64,000 bases of DNA from Psilocybe azurescens (taxonomy: Eukaryota; Basidiomycota; Agaricomycetes; Agaricales; Agrocybaceae). Both the position numbers and the translations under genes were made by a program. Positions 24,549 through 36,138 of the stretch are shown here, piece after piece (the stretch's first letter is position 1; the number at the start of each line of letters is the position of its first letter). Location: the NCBI GenBank assembly GCA_023853785.1, contig JAJIRX010000880.1, forward strand, positions 124,001-188,000, given 5' to 3'. The notes beneath the pieces are model-generated. The model was given only the letters and a program-made list of their open reading frames with translations. It was not told the DNA's origin and searched no databases.

Positions 24549-26264
24549 TTAAGCGCCGTTCGTCACTGACTCAGGCCCAGGAGTCCTGATCGAAGCCGGA
24601 TCTGTGTCATCTGGTGGTAAGGCAATCATACGATCTCTCCTGGCCTTCAACTTTCTATCAAGTATGTATCTTGCAGATATATAGACTGCGACACCGACAG
24701 CAGCACCCCTCACATACGGATTCATAACCTTTGCCTTTAGATATTGACTGACAGGCCAGACGAAGAGGTAGAATGCATGCGTCAGAACCCAAATTGCCGC
24801 GAGTTGAATTGACCGTTCAGTGGCCTTTTCATATTTTTTTGAGGTCCGCGTAAGTGTACCGCCACCATTGGACGATGAAGCTCGTGTACACGACGATAGT
24901 CGGAGTGTAGACAAGGACGGACATAGGCGCGCCAATGGCAGGCTCTTTCGGCGCCTCGATGTATATACATGTTGCGGATAGGAAGATGCCCAGGATCAGG
25001 ATGAAGATAGAGGGGTGATAAACGTCCAAGGCTGGCGTTTCTACGGTTTCCGGGATGTCAGCATCTCCTGAAGTCCTACAATATGTTAGACACATTGGCA
25101 GCATACAGTCGATTCAACTAACGGTGATGGCTCTGTAGTCACTGCCTCGTCTCTATGGATATTAAAATCATTACATTTTGTTAGAATAATCAATGTCAGA
25201 CAAAGAAGATATTTAATACATACGATAGTGTTCGGCTATGAATCCTTTTATATTGTTGGGCCGAAGCATTCGACAAGCTGTGAGCATATCGTATGCAGAA
25301 GTACAACATCAAAACAGCTTCTGCGACTCCTGGGATGAACCATGCATGGTAGAGCGGAAGGCTGTGTATAGCAACAATGAAAAGTCTTGTCCATATCCAG
25401 CCCAGTGTGATCTCAAAGGAGAACCCTGCAGTAGCGCTGAGGTCTTCTGGCATTTGTGTTCGCCGACGCACAACACAACTGAGGATATAGAGGTGGAGTA
25501 GAGTCGTAGGGATGTGTGTCTGCACGGCAGCAATAATCTGGAACCACATATCGTTTCTCAAGATGTCGGTCACCGCTGTGAATGCTGTCAATAAAATTGA
25601 AAGTACGAGGAGTTGTATCGATGGCTGGTAGAACACGACCAATGGGACCTCGGAGCTTTGGACGACCTCTCCTGAAGAAGATGGTCCGGGAGCCTCGGTG
25701 GGTAATGTTTCCACTTCACCCCTATTTTTAAAAAGTATTAGGGGATTGGTGTGTCAAACTTCGATTGAAGAAAATAATTGGCTTACGTGGAGGCCTCCTC
25801 CTCGTCAGGCAGCTGTATCCTCTTCGCTCGCGTGCTCGACGATGGAGCACATAGCGCACTGCAATGTATAGCATTATGAGGGCCGGTTGACTTCCTAGAT
25901 ACACCCCATTCAAGAAAAGACCTGCCCATCCCGACTTCTCACTCCACCAGAAGAAGAAATGGGCGGCTATGCTGAAGAGCCATAATAACGCCAGAATGAC
26001 AGAGTGTTTAGCATTAGATTTGACGTGGTCAGGCTCGGTGTGTGACCCCCGCACACTCTGGATGATTGATTGCACGCCAAAGTGTATTGTCGGTCCGTAT
26101 GTTGTGAGGGTAAAGGCAAAGGCAAGTTCAGGGATGATGACCTCCGAGACCATAGCAATTATAGTCCAGAAGATTAGCACGCAACATAGAAAGACAGATG
26201 GACGATATGGGGAGGTAAAGTCGTTTCTGAATGGCTGCAAGAATATGGTGTCCAAGTAATCCAT
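24549..26264 (-). CDS. Multispan membrane protein of three repeated four-helix modules
   Basis: Not a recognised family. After a short N-terminus (MDYLDTIFLQPF) the protein has three modules of about 130 residues. Each opens with an aromatic residue shortly before PS(I/V) (YRPSVF, YQPSIQ, YHPSIF). Each contains about four hydrophobic helices and ends near (I/V/A)RY plus a basic run (AVRYVLHRRARE, CIRYAHSLS, SARYILDRKLKARRDR). Hydrophilic linkers rich in Thr, Glu and Pro separate the modules, and the C-terminus is polar (PPDDTDPASI). In total about 12 membrane spans are expected. The seven-A run complementary to 24834-24840 is one base too long to join WWRYTYADLKK to YEKATERSIQ. An alternative is two or three separate small genes, but linker 2 reads through two good introns. 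Function is unknown; transport or membrane structure are guesses only. Confidence 0.65.
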
Positions 26265-26559
26265 AGTGTAGTAGATGTAGAAAGAGTTTGGCCGATCCTG
26301 AGAACGGTCGTCTTGCGGTATGTGTTGTAAGTAGTGCGCTATTTATACGCACCGTGTCTAATTGGTGGCTGCGGTCAAGCCGTTAGAACTATATGATTTC
26401 GCATCGCCTGCCAAGACACTAGCTGACATGACAGTGAGCGGGAACTTACAACGACTAATGACGCCGTTGATTTGCCGTTAATCAGACACATCGAATGATG
26501 ATAGACAAGGCAGACTCCTTCCAACAACTTGAATCCATGTATAAAATAACGATTAAATC

Positions 26560-28060
26560 TCACCAGCCTATCTCACTACATGCCCTCTGGGCTTCTAGGA
26601 TGCAATCAAATCCATAAATGCTCTTCTGTACGTCCTTGTCCGCCCATTTATCAGGAACTGGTCCCTTTCCATCTCTCAGAAGCTTCGAGAACAATGCATC
26701 TCTTTCTTCCTTCGCCTTTCCCTCACCCAGGTGCATTGCCTTTCCGTTCGCTGTAGCCAGGTCAACTAGACTCTCTGCACGCGTTTTACGGACTTCCTCG
26801 TAGATCTTCAACGCCTGATGAATATTCTCAGGGTCGGCATTGGGCAATCTGGAGAGGGTAACAGCAAGAGTGCCGCCGTCTTCGATGGCTTGCGCGGCAC
26901 CCTGTGCGAGGTGGGGAAGTGTTGGGTGGCAGGCATCTCCAATAAGCGCTACGCTCCGATAGACCCAGGTGGGGAGGCGAGAGTGTACCCGCAGCTTCCA
27001 TTCACAGACCTCGTCTTGGGGTACAAGATTGAGTAATTTCTGAACCTACACAGAATATATTCAAGACTACAACATTAGGGGTATGTATGGAATGTGTGCG
27101 TACCTTTGGACAGAAGTCGGAAAACACCTCTAGCATTTTCTTCTTGCTTCCTTTCGTCGTATATTGGGCAGTCGGCGCAGCAGCAAAATTGGTGTCGGGC
27201 TGCGCCGTACTAATGTTGTAGATCCTTTTGTTATCAATAGGATAAGCAATGAGAAGTCTTTTCTCTCCGATCCACCGAGTGACCTTGTCCGCGTCTATCA
27301 ACTCCAATAATTCGGGGTCATCTTTCATCTGCTCTCGGGTCAGCATGATGCGGTAGGCAGCCTGGCCAGAGTCTGCCACCTGGTCTGCAGAACCAAGCTC
27401 CTTGAGCATTGCAGCACGCGTGAACGACTTGATCCCGTCGGCGGCTAAGATGATGTCCACCTCGACGCGCTCAGATGGACCCAGTCGGGGCGTAGCCAAG
27501 AACGAGGGTTTCTTGCCGTTTCCGCCAAAGTCGCATTCAGATACCGCAGTGGAGAATTGGAAAGTTATAGCAGACTTTGCTTTGCATCCCTCGTAGAGGC
27601 TTCCGGCTAGCGAGGCGCGGTGTCCGACCATGTGGGCATAGCCATAGCTGTCTTTAATGGAGTCAAAATCGACGAAGCCGAGTTCTTCGTCGGTTGTGCC
27701 CTCTGGGAAGAATTTAGAGGCCTGTGGGGTATCGTCTTGGAAGTGCAATACTCACGTCGTATGCTTGTGCTTTTCACTGCGACTGCTTCGGACTCAATCT
27801 TCTTCCAGACACCCAACCTGTCGAGAATCCGAGCCATATTGGGCGCTAGCTGGATGCCTGCTCCTACGAACCCCAAGTTGGAAGCGGCCTCATAGACAGT
27901 GATGTGAAGAAATCCTTCCTGGGCCAAAGAGAGGGCGCAGGAGAGGCCGCCCATGCCTCAATAGTAGCCATGAGTACGTTGCTTTTACTGGAAGGGGAGG
28001 TAAGAGCGTACCTGCTCCGAAAACAGCAATTCTTAACCGCCTTACGTCGTCTAAGGTCAT
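26560..28060 (-). CDS. FAD-dependent monooxygenase, salicylate hydroxylase-like
   Basis: Four exons (28060-28012, 27956-27756, 27702-27104, 27045-26560) give exactly 444 residues with no frame problem. The FAD-binding Rossmann motif IAVFGAGMGGLSCALSLAQ is split by intron 1. VYEAASNLGFVGAGIQLAPN follows, with the glutamate that binds ribose. The second FAD motif reads VALIGDACHPTLPHLAQGA (the GD box), with the family's DGIKS motif in between (DIILAADGIKSFTRAA). This group (PF01494, PHBH fold) hydroxylates aromatic or polyketide-derived rings using NAD(P)H and oxygen. No signal peptide is present, so it is likely cytosolic. Its position beside a Zn2Cys6 regulator and a reductase suggests a small catabolic or biosynthetic pathway, but the substrate is not knowable from sequence. 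Confidence 0.92.
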
Positions 28061-30178
28061 CTTTGCTGTTGATAACTTCTGCAGCTGTTCTCGTGGCTTA
28101 AGAATATTTATAGTATCGGTGGGGATTCATTATCGCTATTATATATCTTTTTGCTTCAATGACGGTGCTAGGTTGCTCGTTTCCGAAGGGCATATGCTAC
28201 ATTGCTAGCCATATGATAGTCTGGATCACTTCGTAAATATGGGTTCTGATATACTTAAAGGAAGAACTGTACCTGCCTCATTCCGAGTGCGTCGTGCGAG
28301 TTGGTACAGAACAACTTGGAAAAACCATTCTCACGTTTTCTCATGTGCCTTCGACGCATCGACTGCATCCGGTTCTGCATGTATGATCAATCCTACTAAG
28401 TATAGATTTATAGCAAGTGCGCTGCTTCGGCATTGAACAACCGTTATAGCTTATATTACGATGCATAAATCCAACTAGAAGGTCAATTAGAAATCATTTC
28501 TACGTATCGTTCACGCCAGGCTTGATGTAAGGCGGAGTTTTCTTAACTCCCACATGCTGGCCGCCCCACTTCCGAGAGCAAGAGCTCCTTTCTGACGATT
28601 TTACTCACCCGGAGAGCTTGCAAAGCATTTTCACGGCACGTATCGGCCCATTCGATGTAGTCAAGGTATGGTTTGGTATAGCCGACGTTTTCGAAGTTTG
28701 GGTATCAAATCTGGGTCCGCGGGGATGAGTGGAGAAATATGGAATCGGCAGTATCGCCAGAGCTGGCAGTCATTAAGAGCTAGCCATCGGCAACCTGTTG
28801 TGATATTACTGATATTATCAGTTGTGGTCACTGGTGCATGCGCACGGATAGACACGGATATAATGAGGATGCAAGGAGAAAAGGGAGGGATGTGGGGTAA
28901 AGATAGGGGCCAGATTTTACCGGCGGCTAAATGGTTATCCCTGATCAATAACTACCGTAAGGTTGGGGAGAAGCTGGACTTAAAATCTGCGCAGCAAGAC
29001 AGCATCATCATCATGAATAGTGGGAATGAGACGGCCGCCGAAGATGAGTGATAGGGTTGAGAGGAATCACAAAGTAGTGCGATGAAACCAAGATAATAAT
29101 ACGAAACGATTTTTTAAAAAAATCTAAAATCTTGAGTTTCGAACTCTATCGTTGCCAGTTGGCCACATCGTCGACGGGCTATGATCATGATGAAAAACGG
29201 AATGAAACATGATGCAGAATGCAGTGTATACAAACCTGGCAGCTACTGAGATAATCTTTGTTTACCTTTCGTCAGCCTTCGTCTAGGACGAGATTCTGTG
29301 ACGTCAAGAGTTTCCTGGGATATTACCAACTTTCAACTTTCCTACATTTTATACGTCCAGAGAACACAATCCAACACAGATAACGAGGAGAGGCTGAAAA
29401 AGTGTCGGAGATTCATCCATTGGGATGTGAGCAAGCACGTAGTCCATAGAGCCATAGAGCCAAGAAACCGGTTCTTCGTTTGTTTGCCAAATGAAGCACA
29501 ATAGAGGGCCAAGTTCCAGGTCCCAGGCATGTCTCTGTTCGTAGGCTTTACCGCAATGTTGTCATTCCAAGCAGTTTTTGGCGCGTCGAGTCGTGAGTAT
29601 ATGCATACGAGATTTGTAGTATGTATGTCTTCGTTTACTCTTCTAGTTACTAGACTTGATTTTGAAGTTGACAAATAAAGGAATGGATATAATTGCTGGA
29701 CAGCATGCAGCGCACAAAGGGCGGAGAAGTAGGAGGCACTGAGAAAGGTCAGCTGCAAGGCCACTTACTAGAATTATCATTTGTTACTGATAGCATCTCT
29801 TCAGTAGTTTGGCTAACCAATGTTACGAAGAAACATAACAGAACGACTCAGCGATCTGTGGAACCGGTGTAATTCGGTACTCCGACAGCGCGCTATGATC
29901 TTTGAGGTGTACGTCAAAAGAAATCAATTCAAGCAAAGCCCCCAGTACGTCAGACTCGGGCAACAGATACTGAACGTTTAAATGTTTGGACGATTGGATT
30001 TAAGATTTGGAGACAAGGAAAACTGTGACACAAGCTGACACATCACAATTTCAAAATGAGACGATCACGTGACAATCGCGACCTGGTTTGGTTCAACAAA
30101 CTTTGAGCAAGAATCGTCAAAGAAGTTTGAGTCCGCCTCTCACCTTGACCGTAGCGAGAGCTCATCGTCTCTATCATC
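28061..30178. other. Gene-poor stretch before the kinesin gene
   Basis: 2.1 kb. A short open frame at 28668-29051 on the plus strand has one hydrophobic stretch but no known motif. A minus-strand frame around 28530-28710 reads FENVGYTKPYLDYIEWADTC but has no start or partner exon. Neither is supported as a gene. Confidence 0.45.
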
Positions 30179-33100
30179 ATGGCCACTTCTCACAAAGTCA
30201 AGATTGCAGCTCGACTTAGGCCAAGACTCGACGGAGAACTCGACGATGATTCAGTCAAAATCGTACACCAATCAAACAACACCGGAGGTTCTTCTATTTC
30301 AACAGGGGGCGGTAGCTTCATTTCAGTCGCGAATCCAAGAGATCCTACTCAACTTTTCAAATTTCCGTAAGCTACACTTGTTGCATACAGCTCTGTTTTG
30401 TTGACAAGGGTCTTAGTTTCACAAGTTGCTACGATCAAGATTCCACTCAAGAGGAGATATTCAAGAACGACGTTGAGCCATTGATTGATGTGGTCTATAG
30501 CGGTGTTGTAAGTCGCATATGGCTTGCTTATCGTCGTCTCAATTGATTCATGTGTATCAGACCGTCACTATCTTTGCATATGGTGTCACCTCGTCAGGGA
30601 AAACTCACACTATGCAAGGAACACGGTCCGAACCTGGTGTGATTCCGCGTGTCGTTCGAGTAAGCAAAACTTCTCCTGACGCATTGCAATGCCTGATAGC
30701 ACCCGTTCAAGGCCATGTTTGAGAAAAAAGCTTCTCTCCTCCAATACCAAACCTCCCTTTCAGTGTCGTACATGGAGATTTATAAAGATGAGGTTTACGA
30801 CCTGCTGGTAACCAGAGAAAACGTTCGTCTGTCAATTAGTCTTCGTATGTCCGACGACTGACATGTTCTGACAGGCTCCCAAACTTCCTGTACGAGAGAA
30901 CGATAGCGGCATGGTTTTCGTTGCCAATCTGACCAGCATTGATATTTCTGGAGTTGAGGAGTTTGATAATATCTATAAGTGAATATTTTTGTTGATCTTC
31001 TGCTTATCATCGTGAAAATGCTAATTTACACTGCAGTACTGCAACCAAGCATCGGTCGGTCGGTGCCACAAATTTGAATAGAGCGTCGTCGCGTTCGCAT
31101 GCAGTTCTTACCATCGAAGCATCTATATTGGATCCAGTTGCGAACACCAGTATGTCTTATCTTGGTTGCAAAAGCCGCGTTAAACTAATTCCGACGCTCT
31201 AGCGCTGACTGGAAAAATCAATCTTGTCGATCTTGCTGGTTCTGAAAACAACAAGGTATGTTCAACTGAATATTGACCTTTGTCCAAAAACCTGAACAGC
31301 ACTTAGCTTACAGGAAACGATCCATCTCGAATGGCTGAATCATCCTCGATTAACAAATCATTGAGCGTTCTTGGCCAAGTCGTCCATGCTCTGAATCAAG
31401 GAGCCGTGAGTTTCATTCTCTCTTTAATTCAACGCCACCGTCATCTAATCGAGATCATCAGTCACGTATTCCTTATCGCAACTCCAAATTGACTCGTATC
31501 TTACAAGACGCTCTTGGAGGTTCGTCAGTGGGACTCTTGATTTGCAACTTGGCTCCAGGCATCAAATTTCGTCAGGATACCCTGAACACTCTCAAGTATG
31601 TTGCTTCTGAGTTCTTCTCGAACCATGGCCCTGACTCAATGCATTTACTTCAGCTTTGCCGTTCGCACGAAGAACGTAGAAAATCGGCCTGTTGTCAACG
31701 AACGTGGTACGTCGATTCCGGAGATGTGACCTAGTGTTTGTTTCGACTCACGCGGGTTATGTATTTTATTTCTTCTTTGGCATAGATAACCGACCTGTTC
31801 CTAAGCCCCATTTCGCAGCGGTCTCCATCCAGCCACCTGCCTCCAAACCTGCTCCTGCTATCGTTCAAGCGATCTCGACTGCAGGCGCTGGTTCGAGTGC
31901 AGGGACGAAGCGTGCTCGTCCATCTTTAGTTCCCATGTCAAGATCGCACCGCACCTCTTCGATAGGAGGTGGGAATGGATACCAGTCATTTGGCCTTGCT
32001 GGGGCGGCCGCAGGACGAAGACAAACTGGGATGTTTGAGAAGATACGTGAGGAGGACCATTCATACGACCGGTCCGGCAGTGTTGGTATTGGCATGACTG
32101 AAAAAGAAATTGATGAGCGGGTGGGTTCTTCTTTTCGGGAATGTGCGTTGGATTTGAAAGCTGACAGAACGTTTGTTCGGTAACTTGCAGATTTCGAAAG
32201 CGGTTGAAGCAGCTGTAGAAGCTGAGGTTACTAGGCGACTGGCCGAACGTGAGCGCCAAAGGGCAGAAGCAGAACAGAATGAGAAAGAAGCTGCTCAGAG
32301 GATGGAAGGACGAGTTTCCAGGTCGGGCTCGCCGACCAGGGACACTAGCCTTCCTTCAGGTGTTCTGACACCGCTTTTGAAGCGTCACAAGGACCTTGAT
32401 GACGAGCTGAAGAGTCGTCTCCATGAGCTTGAGAAAAAATAGTGAGGATCACATTAACTCTTGCATATGCTTTTCTCCATATTGATGGACGCGGATAGTG
32501 AAAGAGGAACTAAGGAGACACAGTTAGCAGACGTGCTGTCACCCGTTTCCAAGAAGAAAACGGGTCGGGCGTATGTCGCGCTTGCACGTGCTCATTCGGA
32601 AAAGTAAGCTTGCGGATCAAATGTCCCTTGCCCGTTTTGTGATTCTAATTGTCGCTCGCTCAAACAGAGGGGATTTGCAAGTTGCACTCGACTTATATCG
32701 AAAGGCCGAAACCTATGTGCCTGATAATATCAAGCTCAAAGAGAGGTGGATACTCTTCGTTATACACGTCTTTCTCCTTAAAATCTCCTCATCCCAAAAG
32801 CATATCTGACGTTCGTCTGTTCTTTTTCTTTTATAACCCGTCCTTGAATCCATGGGCACAGGATAATCGAGATCGAATGGGCAGTCCGAAATAACACGGC
32901 CTATGTCCCATCGCCTAAGCCACCAAGGAAGCAGAAGACCAAGAAAAGATCGAAGTCTGCTCTGGCGCGCGAAATTCCTCCCATGGATAACACTATGGAC
33001 GAAGACGACGGAGGGCGAGGCAAGGTCAAAGATGGGCGACTTGAGAAGGCTGCGGAATTCGGGATGGACTTTACGAATACCGAGAGCCCCAGCAAGAGCA

Positions 33101-33264
33101 AGCGGTCCTTCGCAGATACGAATGATCGTGAGAATACCCAAACCCCGCTCAAGAAACAGAAACGCGCTGCACATATGGGGACGCCTTCAGGGAACGTGGG
33201 TACAGGGGAAGATGTGGATCCTCTTGCTCCACCAAGGAAAGAGAGACGTCATGTCGTTTCATGA
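30179..33264 (+). CDS. Kinesin-10 (KIF22/Kid-like) motor protein
   Basis: Fifteen exons give exactly 738 residues. The motor domain is N-terminal. Its P-loop is AYGVTSSGKTHTM, switch I is NRASSRSH and switch II is VDLAGSE, followed by SINKSLSVLGQVVHALNQG and YRNSKLTRILQDALGG. Motor-end text (NFAVRTKNVENRPVVNE) resembles human KIF22, a chromokinesin that pushes chromosome arms. The next part is low complexity and basic, then an Arg/Glu-rich helix (RRLAERERQRAEAEQNEKEA). One TPR-like motif (YVALARAHSEKGDLQVALDL) and a Lys/Arg-rich nuclear-type tail (KPPRKQKTKKRSKSA) follow. No helix-hairpin-helix DNA-binding end like that of KIF22 was seen. It is likely spindle-associated. All exon joins keep frame. 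Confidence 0.9.
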
Positions 33265-33827
33265 TGAAGGTATACACTGGGTTGCTGTGAGAGAGCTGTG
33301 AAGAAACGAATATGCTTTGGTGCAGTGTTTTATTTTTTGTAATTGTGTTGTTTCTTTCTCTTTTGCATAATTGGTTATCGTCGACGCATTATTTATTATT
33401 ACAGTTATCCTGTTGTTCCTCATATACCTATTCATCGCCTTTGTGTTCTATCAATAGCGCAACCCGTGGTGAGGGTGTGATTTTATTTTATGAAGGCTAT
33501 GACACACCCCCAAGCGGATCGTTCGGCCAAGAGCCTGCGAAACGGTAAATGATGTCCCGTCCGGTTATGACTTGGGAATATACATCCTATTCTGCTTCTA
33601 ACCGCTCGATATCACTTCCCATCCAATGATCGATACGGTATTATTGGCTAAAGGCTCTTCAGCATCAGTCAGGTCGACGTTTTGAACGTGCCGAGATGCT
33701 CGCCAGCTGCTGCGGCTTACACACATCAGCCAACACCTCAGCTATATGTACCAACTCATGGTACTTTTTCACTCATACTCCAAGCCTCTCTGTACGCTCA
33801 ATCTTACGCTAATTGACACTAGTTGGT
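33265..33827. other. Intergenic stretch between kinesin and cytochrome b561 genes
   Basis: It contains the kinesin 3' end. There is possibly an unassigned first exon of the next gene near 33700-33770, where an in-frame stretch joins through a GT-AG intron ending at 33821, but no ATG could be placed. Confidence 0.35.
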
Positions 33828-34715
33828 ATGCACGGACGCGATAATGGCGACGATAATGGTGGCGGTGGCGGTGGCGATGGTGGGGTAGTTTCCTTCACAA
33901 TTCCTTTGACGGACGTCGAGAGACGGGCACGCACGCATGCCATTCTCTGCGTGGTGGGGTTTCTCATCTTACTGCCCATTGGAGCACTGGTTGCGAGGTA
34001 CTCCAGGACATTGCGTTATAAGTGAGTCTTTTGTACAGACAAATGTTCATATCAAACGATTTATAATCATGAATTAATCGCTTATGAAGGTGGTTCTGGG
34101 CGCACTGGATCATTCAACTGCTCATTTCCGCGCCTGTGATCCTAGTTGGATGGGCCATGGGGTACAAGACGACAAATAAGCTCGAGACACCCCACTTCAC
34201 AGACCCCCATCAGAAAGTGGGTTTGGCGCTTCTCATCCTCTACATCATTCAAATGGCCCTGGGAGTTATCGTTCATTTCTTCAAATTCCCGTCGGTTTTC
34301 CGAGGTCATCGCGCTCCACACAATTATTTGCATGTTCTTGTGGGTCTGGCAATATTTGTCCTGGCGCAGTGGCAGGTAATTAATTCTTTCGACAATATAC
34401 CGGAATTTAATAGCTAATTTGCGCCCACCTGTCATTTCTCCGCGTAGGTACATTATGGTCTCTTCACGGAATGGTTGCTTACCGGTGGGCTCCATCAAGT
34501 ACCGGAATCAGCTAAACATGCTTGGCTCGCGTTGGTTATTGTGCGTACTTTAGGCTACTATTATTGTCCTCGTTACTCGCACTTATGAACTCATCCAGGT
34601 CTTTTGGGCTTTGTACGGCTTGGGAATGGCACTTCTCCCTCGACAATTTAAACAAGAAAGTCAAGCCCGTAAAGTCCGAAAGGAAGATCCTAACTCCACC
34701 AACACATCTGCTTAG
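33828..34715 (+). CDS. Cytochrome b561-domain membrane protein
   Basis: Four exons total 229 residues from the first in-frame ATG. A Gly/Asp-rich N-terminus (NGDDNGGGGGGDGG) precedes five to six membrane helices. Eukaryotic cytochrome b561 features are present: RTHAILCVVGFLILLPIGAL, DPHQKVGLALLILYIIQM and GHRAPHNYLHVLVGLAIFVL, with histidines placed as haem ligands. The last helix is HAWLALVIVFWALYGLGMAL. Such domains move electrons across membranes, often feeding ferric reductases or working with DOMON or cellobiose dehydrogenase modules. No DOMON domain is visible here, although an upstream exon could have been missed. The true start is therefore uncertain. Confidence 0.82.
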
Positions 34716-35128
34716 AAGCTATTGATTGGACTTGCTTTTGTAGGACGGACTTGTGCATTCTTCTATAAAGTAGATAACAAATACATTTCACGATACGATA
34801 TATGGATACAAAATCTGGAGCCAAGGCAATATAATAGCTACAATTGGGCTTACCGCCCAGTGAAAAATTAGATCAAAGAGCGAAAGTGATTTTCTAAGGG
34901 ATAGGAGCTGAAGAAAACGGTGACTATGTCGATACAGGTGGGATAGGCAAGGCAGCAAGGGTTCGAAAACAGGGTATTGGGCGATTATGCACGAGGTTGT
35001 TCGAAAAGAAGGGAATGTGGGCGACAAATGTCTGTGTCTTGAAGAAAACGAAAAAGTTGAAATAGATAGTCGATGTTGAATCTCTGAGCAGTGTCGGCCC
35101 AATCCGGAAGATATTTGCAGGTAGACAT

Positions 35129-36138
35129 TTAGCTGTAAGGAGGGTGTTGGTGCGCGGGGTATGCGGCGTAGTTATTTTCGTCTTCGTCTTTAATGTTGGT
35201 CCAGCCTGGGGCCTCGGAAGACGAGGAAGGCTGTCCTATGTTGTACGCCGGGTGGTTGGAGCGTGGCATTATGTAGCGGAAATTAGGATCTTGGCGATGA
35301 GCGGCAATAGGCTCTATGGGACTATTGTGATCAGAATGGTGGGGGACAAAGAAGGACGGTGATGGGGCGAAGAGCCGTAAGGAATGTTGGTGGAGATTCT
35401 CTGCTGGTAGGGGTGCCTGGATGTATGTTGCATAGCATGGGGGGAAATGGGCATTATCGGCGACGGGACACCTGCAATGAAATGGGGAAATGGCATCTCA
35501 AAGAACAGAGCGCCAACGAGTACCGCGCTCGAGTTTTGGGCTGGATAAATAACCATTCCGGCACCCGGAAAAGTATTGGGTTCCCAAGAAGCGATGGCAA
35601 CCTATAGAGATATATGATAATTTAGGTACTAGAAATTTGAGAAGAAGTAGAGAGCCCACCGTCTGATTATCAAAGAGCGTACGCGATAAAGAGCGGAAGT
35701 TGGCCTGGTTGACCGTGTTGAGGTTGGTTTCTCGGAGACGATTTGGCATAAACGTGCAGAGAGGCATGGGCGGCATGCAAGCCTTAACCCAACTGTGAAA
35801 CTCGCGTAGAACAGGCTGGTCGTGTAAGATGCGAACAAAGAATGTCTGTGGCCATTGTTGTGCCCTGCTAGGTTGTGTCCAAATCAGAGAAGTAACCTTT
35901 GCGCGATAACATCAACGTACTTTTCGCCGTCAGTCTCGACTGCGGTGACGAAGATTTCCTGACTGCTGCCTCTATCGGAACTCCTTAGCCCGCTCACGAT
36001 AATAGAGCCTCGCCAGGGTGGTGGCTGAGGGCGCTGATCGTATGGAGGAGGAACGAGAGTCTCGAGTTGTGTTGGCAGACGGAAAACCATTGTGTGATGA
36101 GTCGGAAAAACTCGAGAAACGGTCTCCTCTTTAAACAT
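35129..36138 (-). CDS. Unrecognised protein, possibly nuclear
   Basis: Four exons (36138-35921, 35864-35660, 35601-35470, 35416-35129) join in frame to 280 residues, or 264 from the second ATG at 36090. The fold-like core comprises GSIIVSGLRSSDRGSSQEIF, WPQTFFVRILHDQPVLREFH, CTFMPNRLRETNLNTV and GAGMVIYPAQNSSAVLVGAL. The C-terminus is Pro/His/Ser-rich and disordered, ending QHPPYS. The core pattern brings the PTOV/ACID-type domain of Mediator subunit 25 to mind, but this is a weak impression. The intron at 35417-35469 is needed: without it the frame stops early at 35314. The conserved-looking tail beyond it supports the longer model. It is convergent with the cytochrome b561 gene. Confidence 0.65.

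Noticed and set aside
27703..27755. Frameshift in the FAD monooxygenase gene
   Set aside because: A 53-nt intron with GTGAGT donor and TTCCCAG acceptor restores the frame, and the exon sum is exactly 445 codons.
28500..29051. Possible genes around 28.5-29.0 kb (plus-strand 127-codon frame and minus-strand YTKPYLDYIEWAD fragment)
   Set aside because: Neither has a start with partner exons or a known motif. They overlap in opposite strands and could not be built into a gene.
35314..35470. Shorter C-terminus for the gene at 35129-36138
   Set aside because: An intron at 35417-35469 extends the frame into a long Pro/His-rich tail ending at 35129, which fits better than the early stop.
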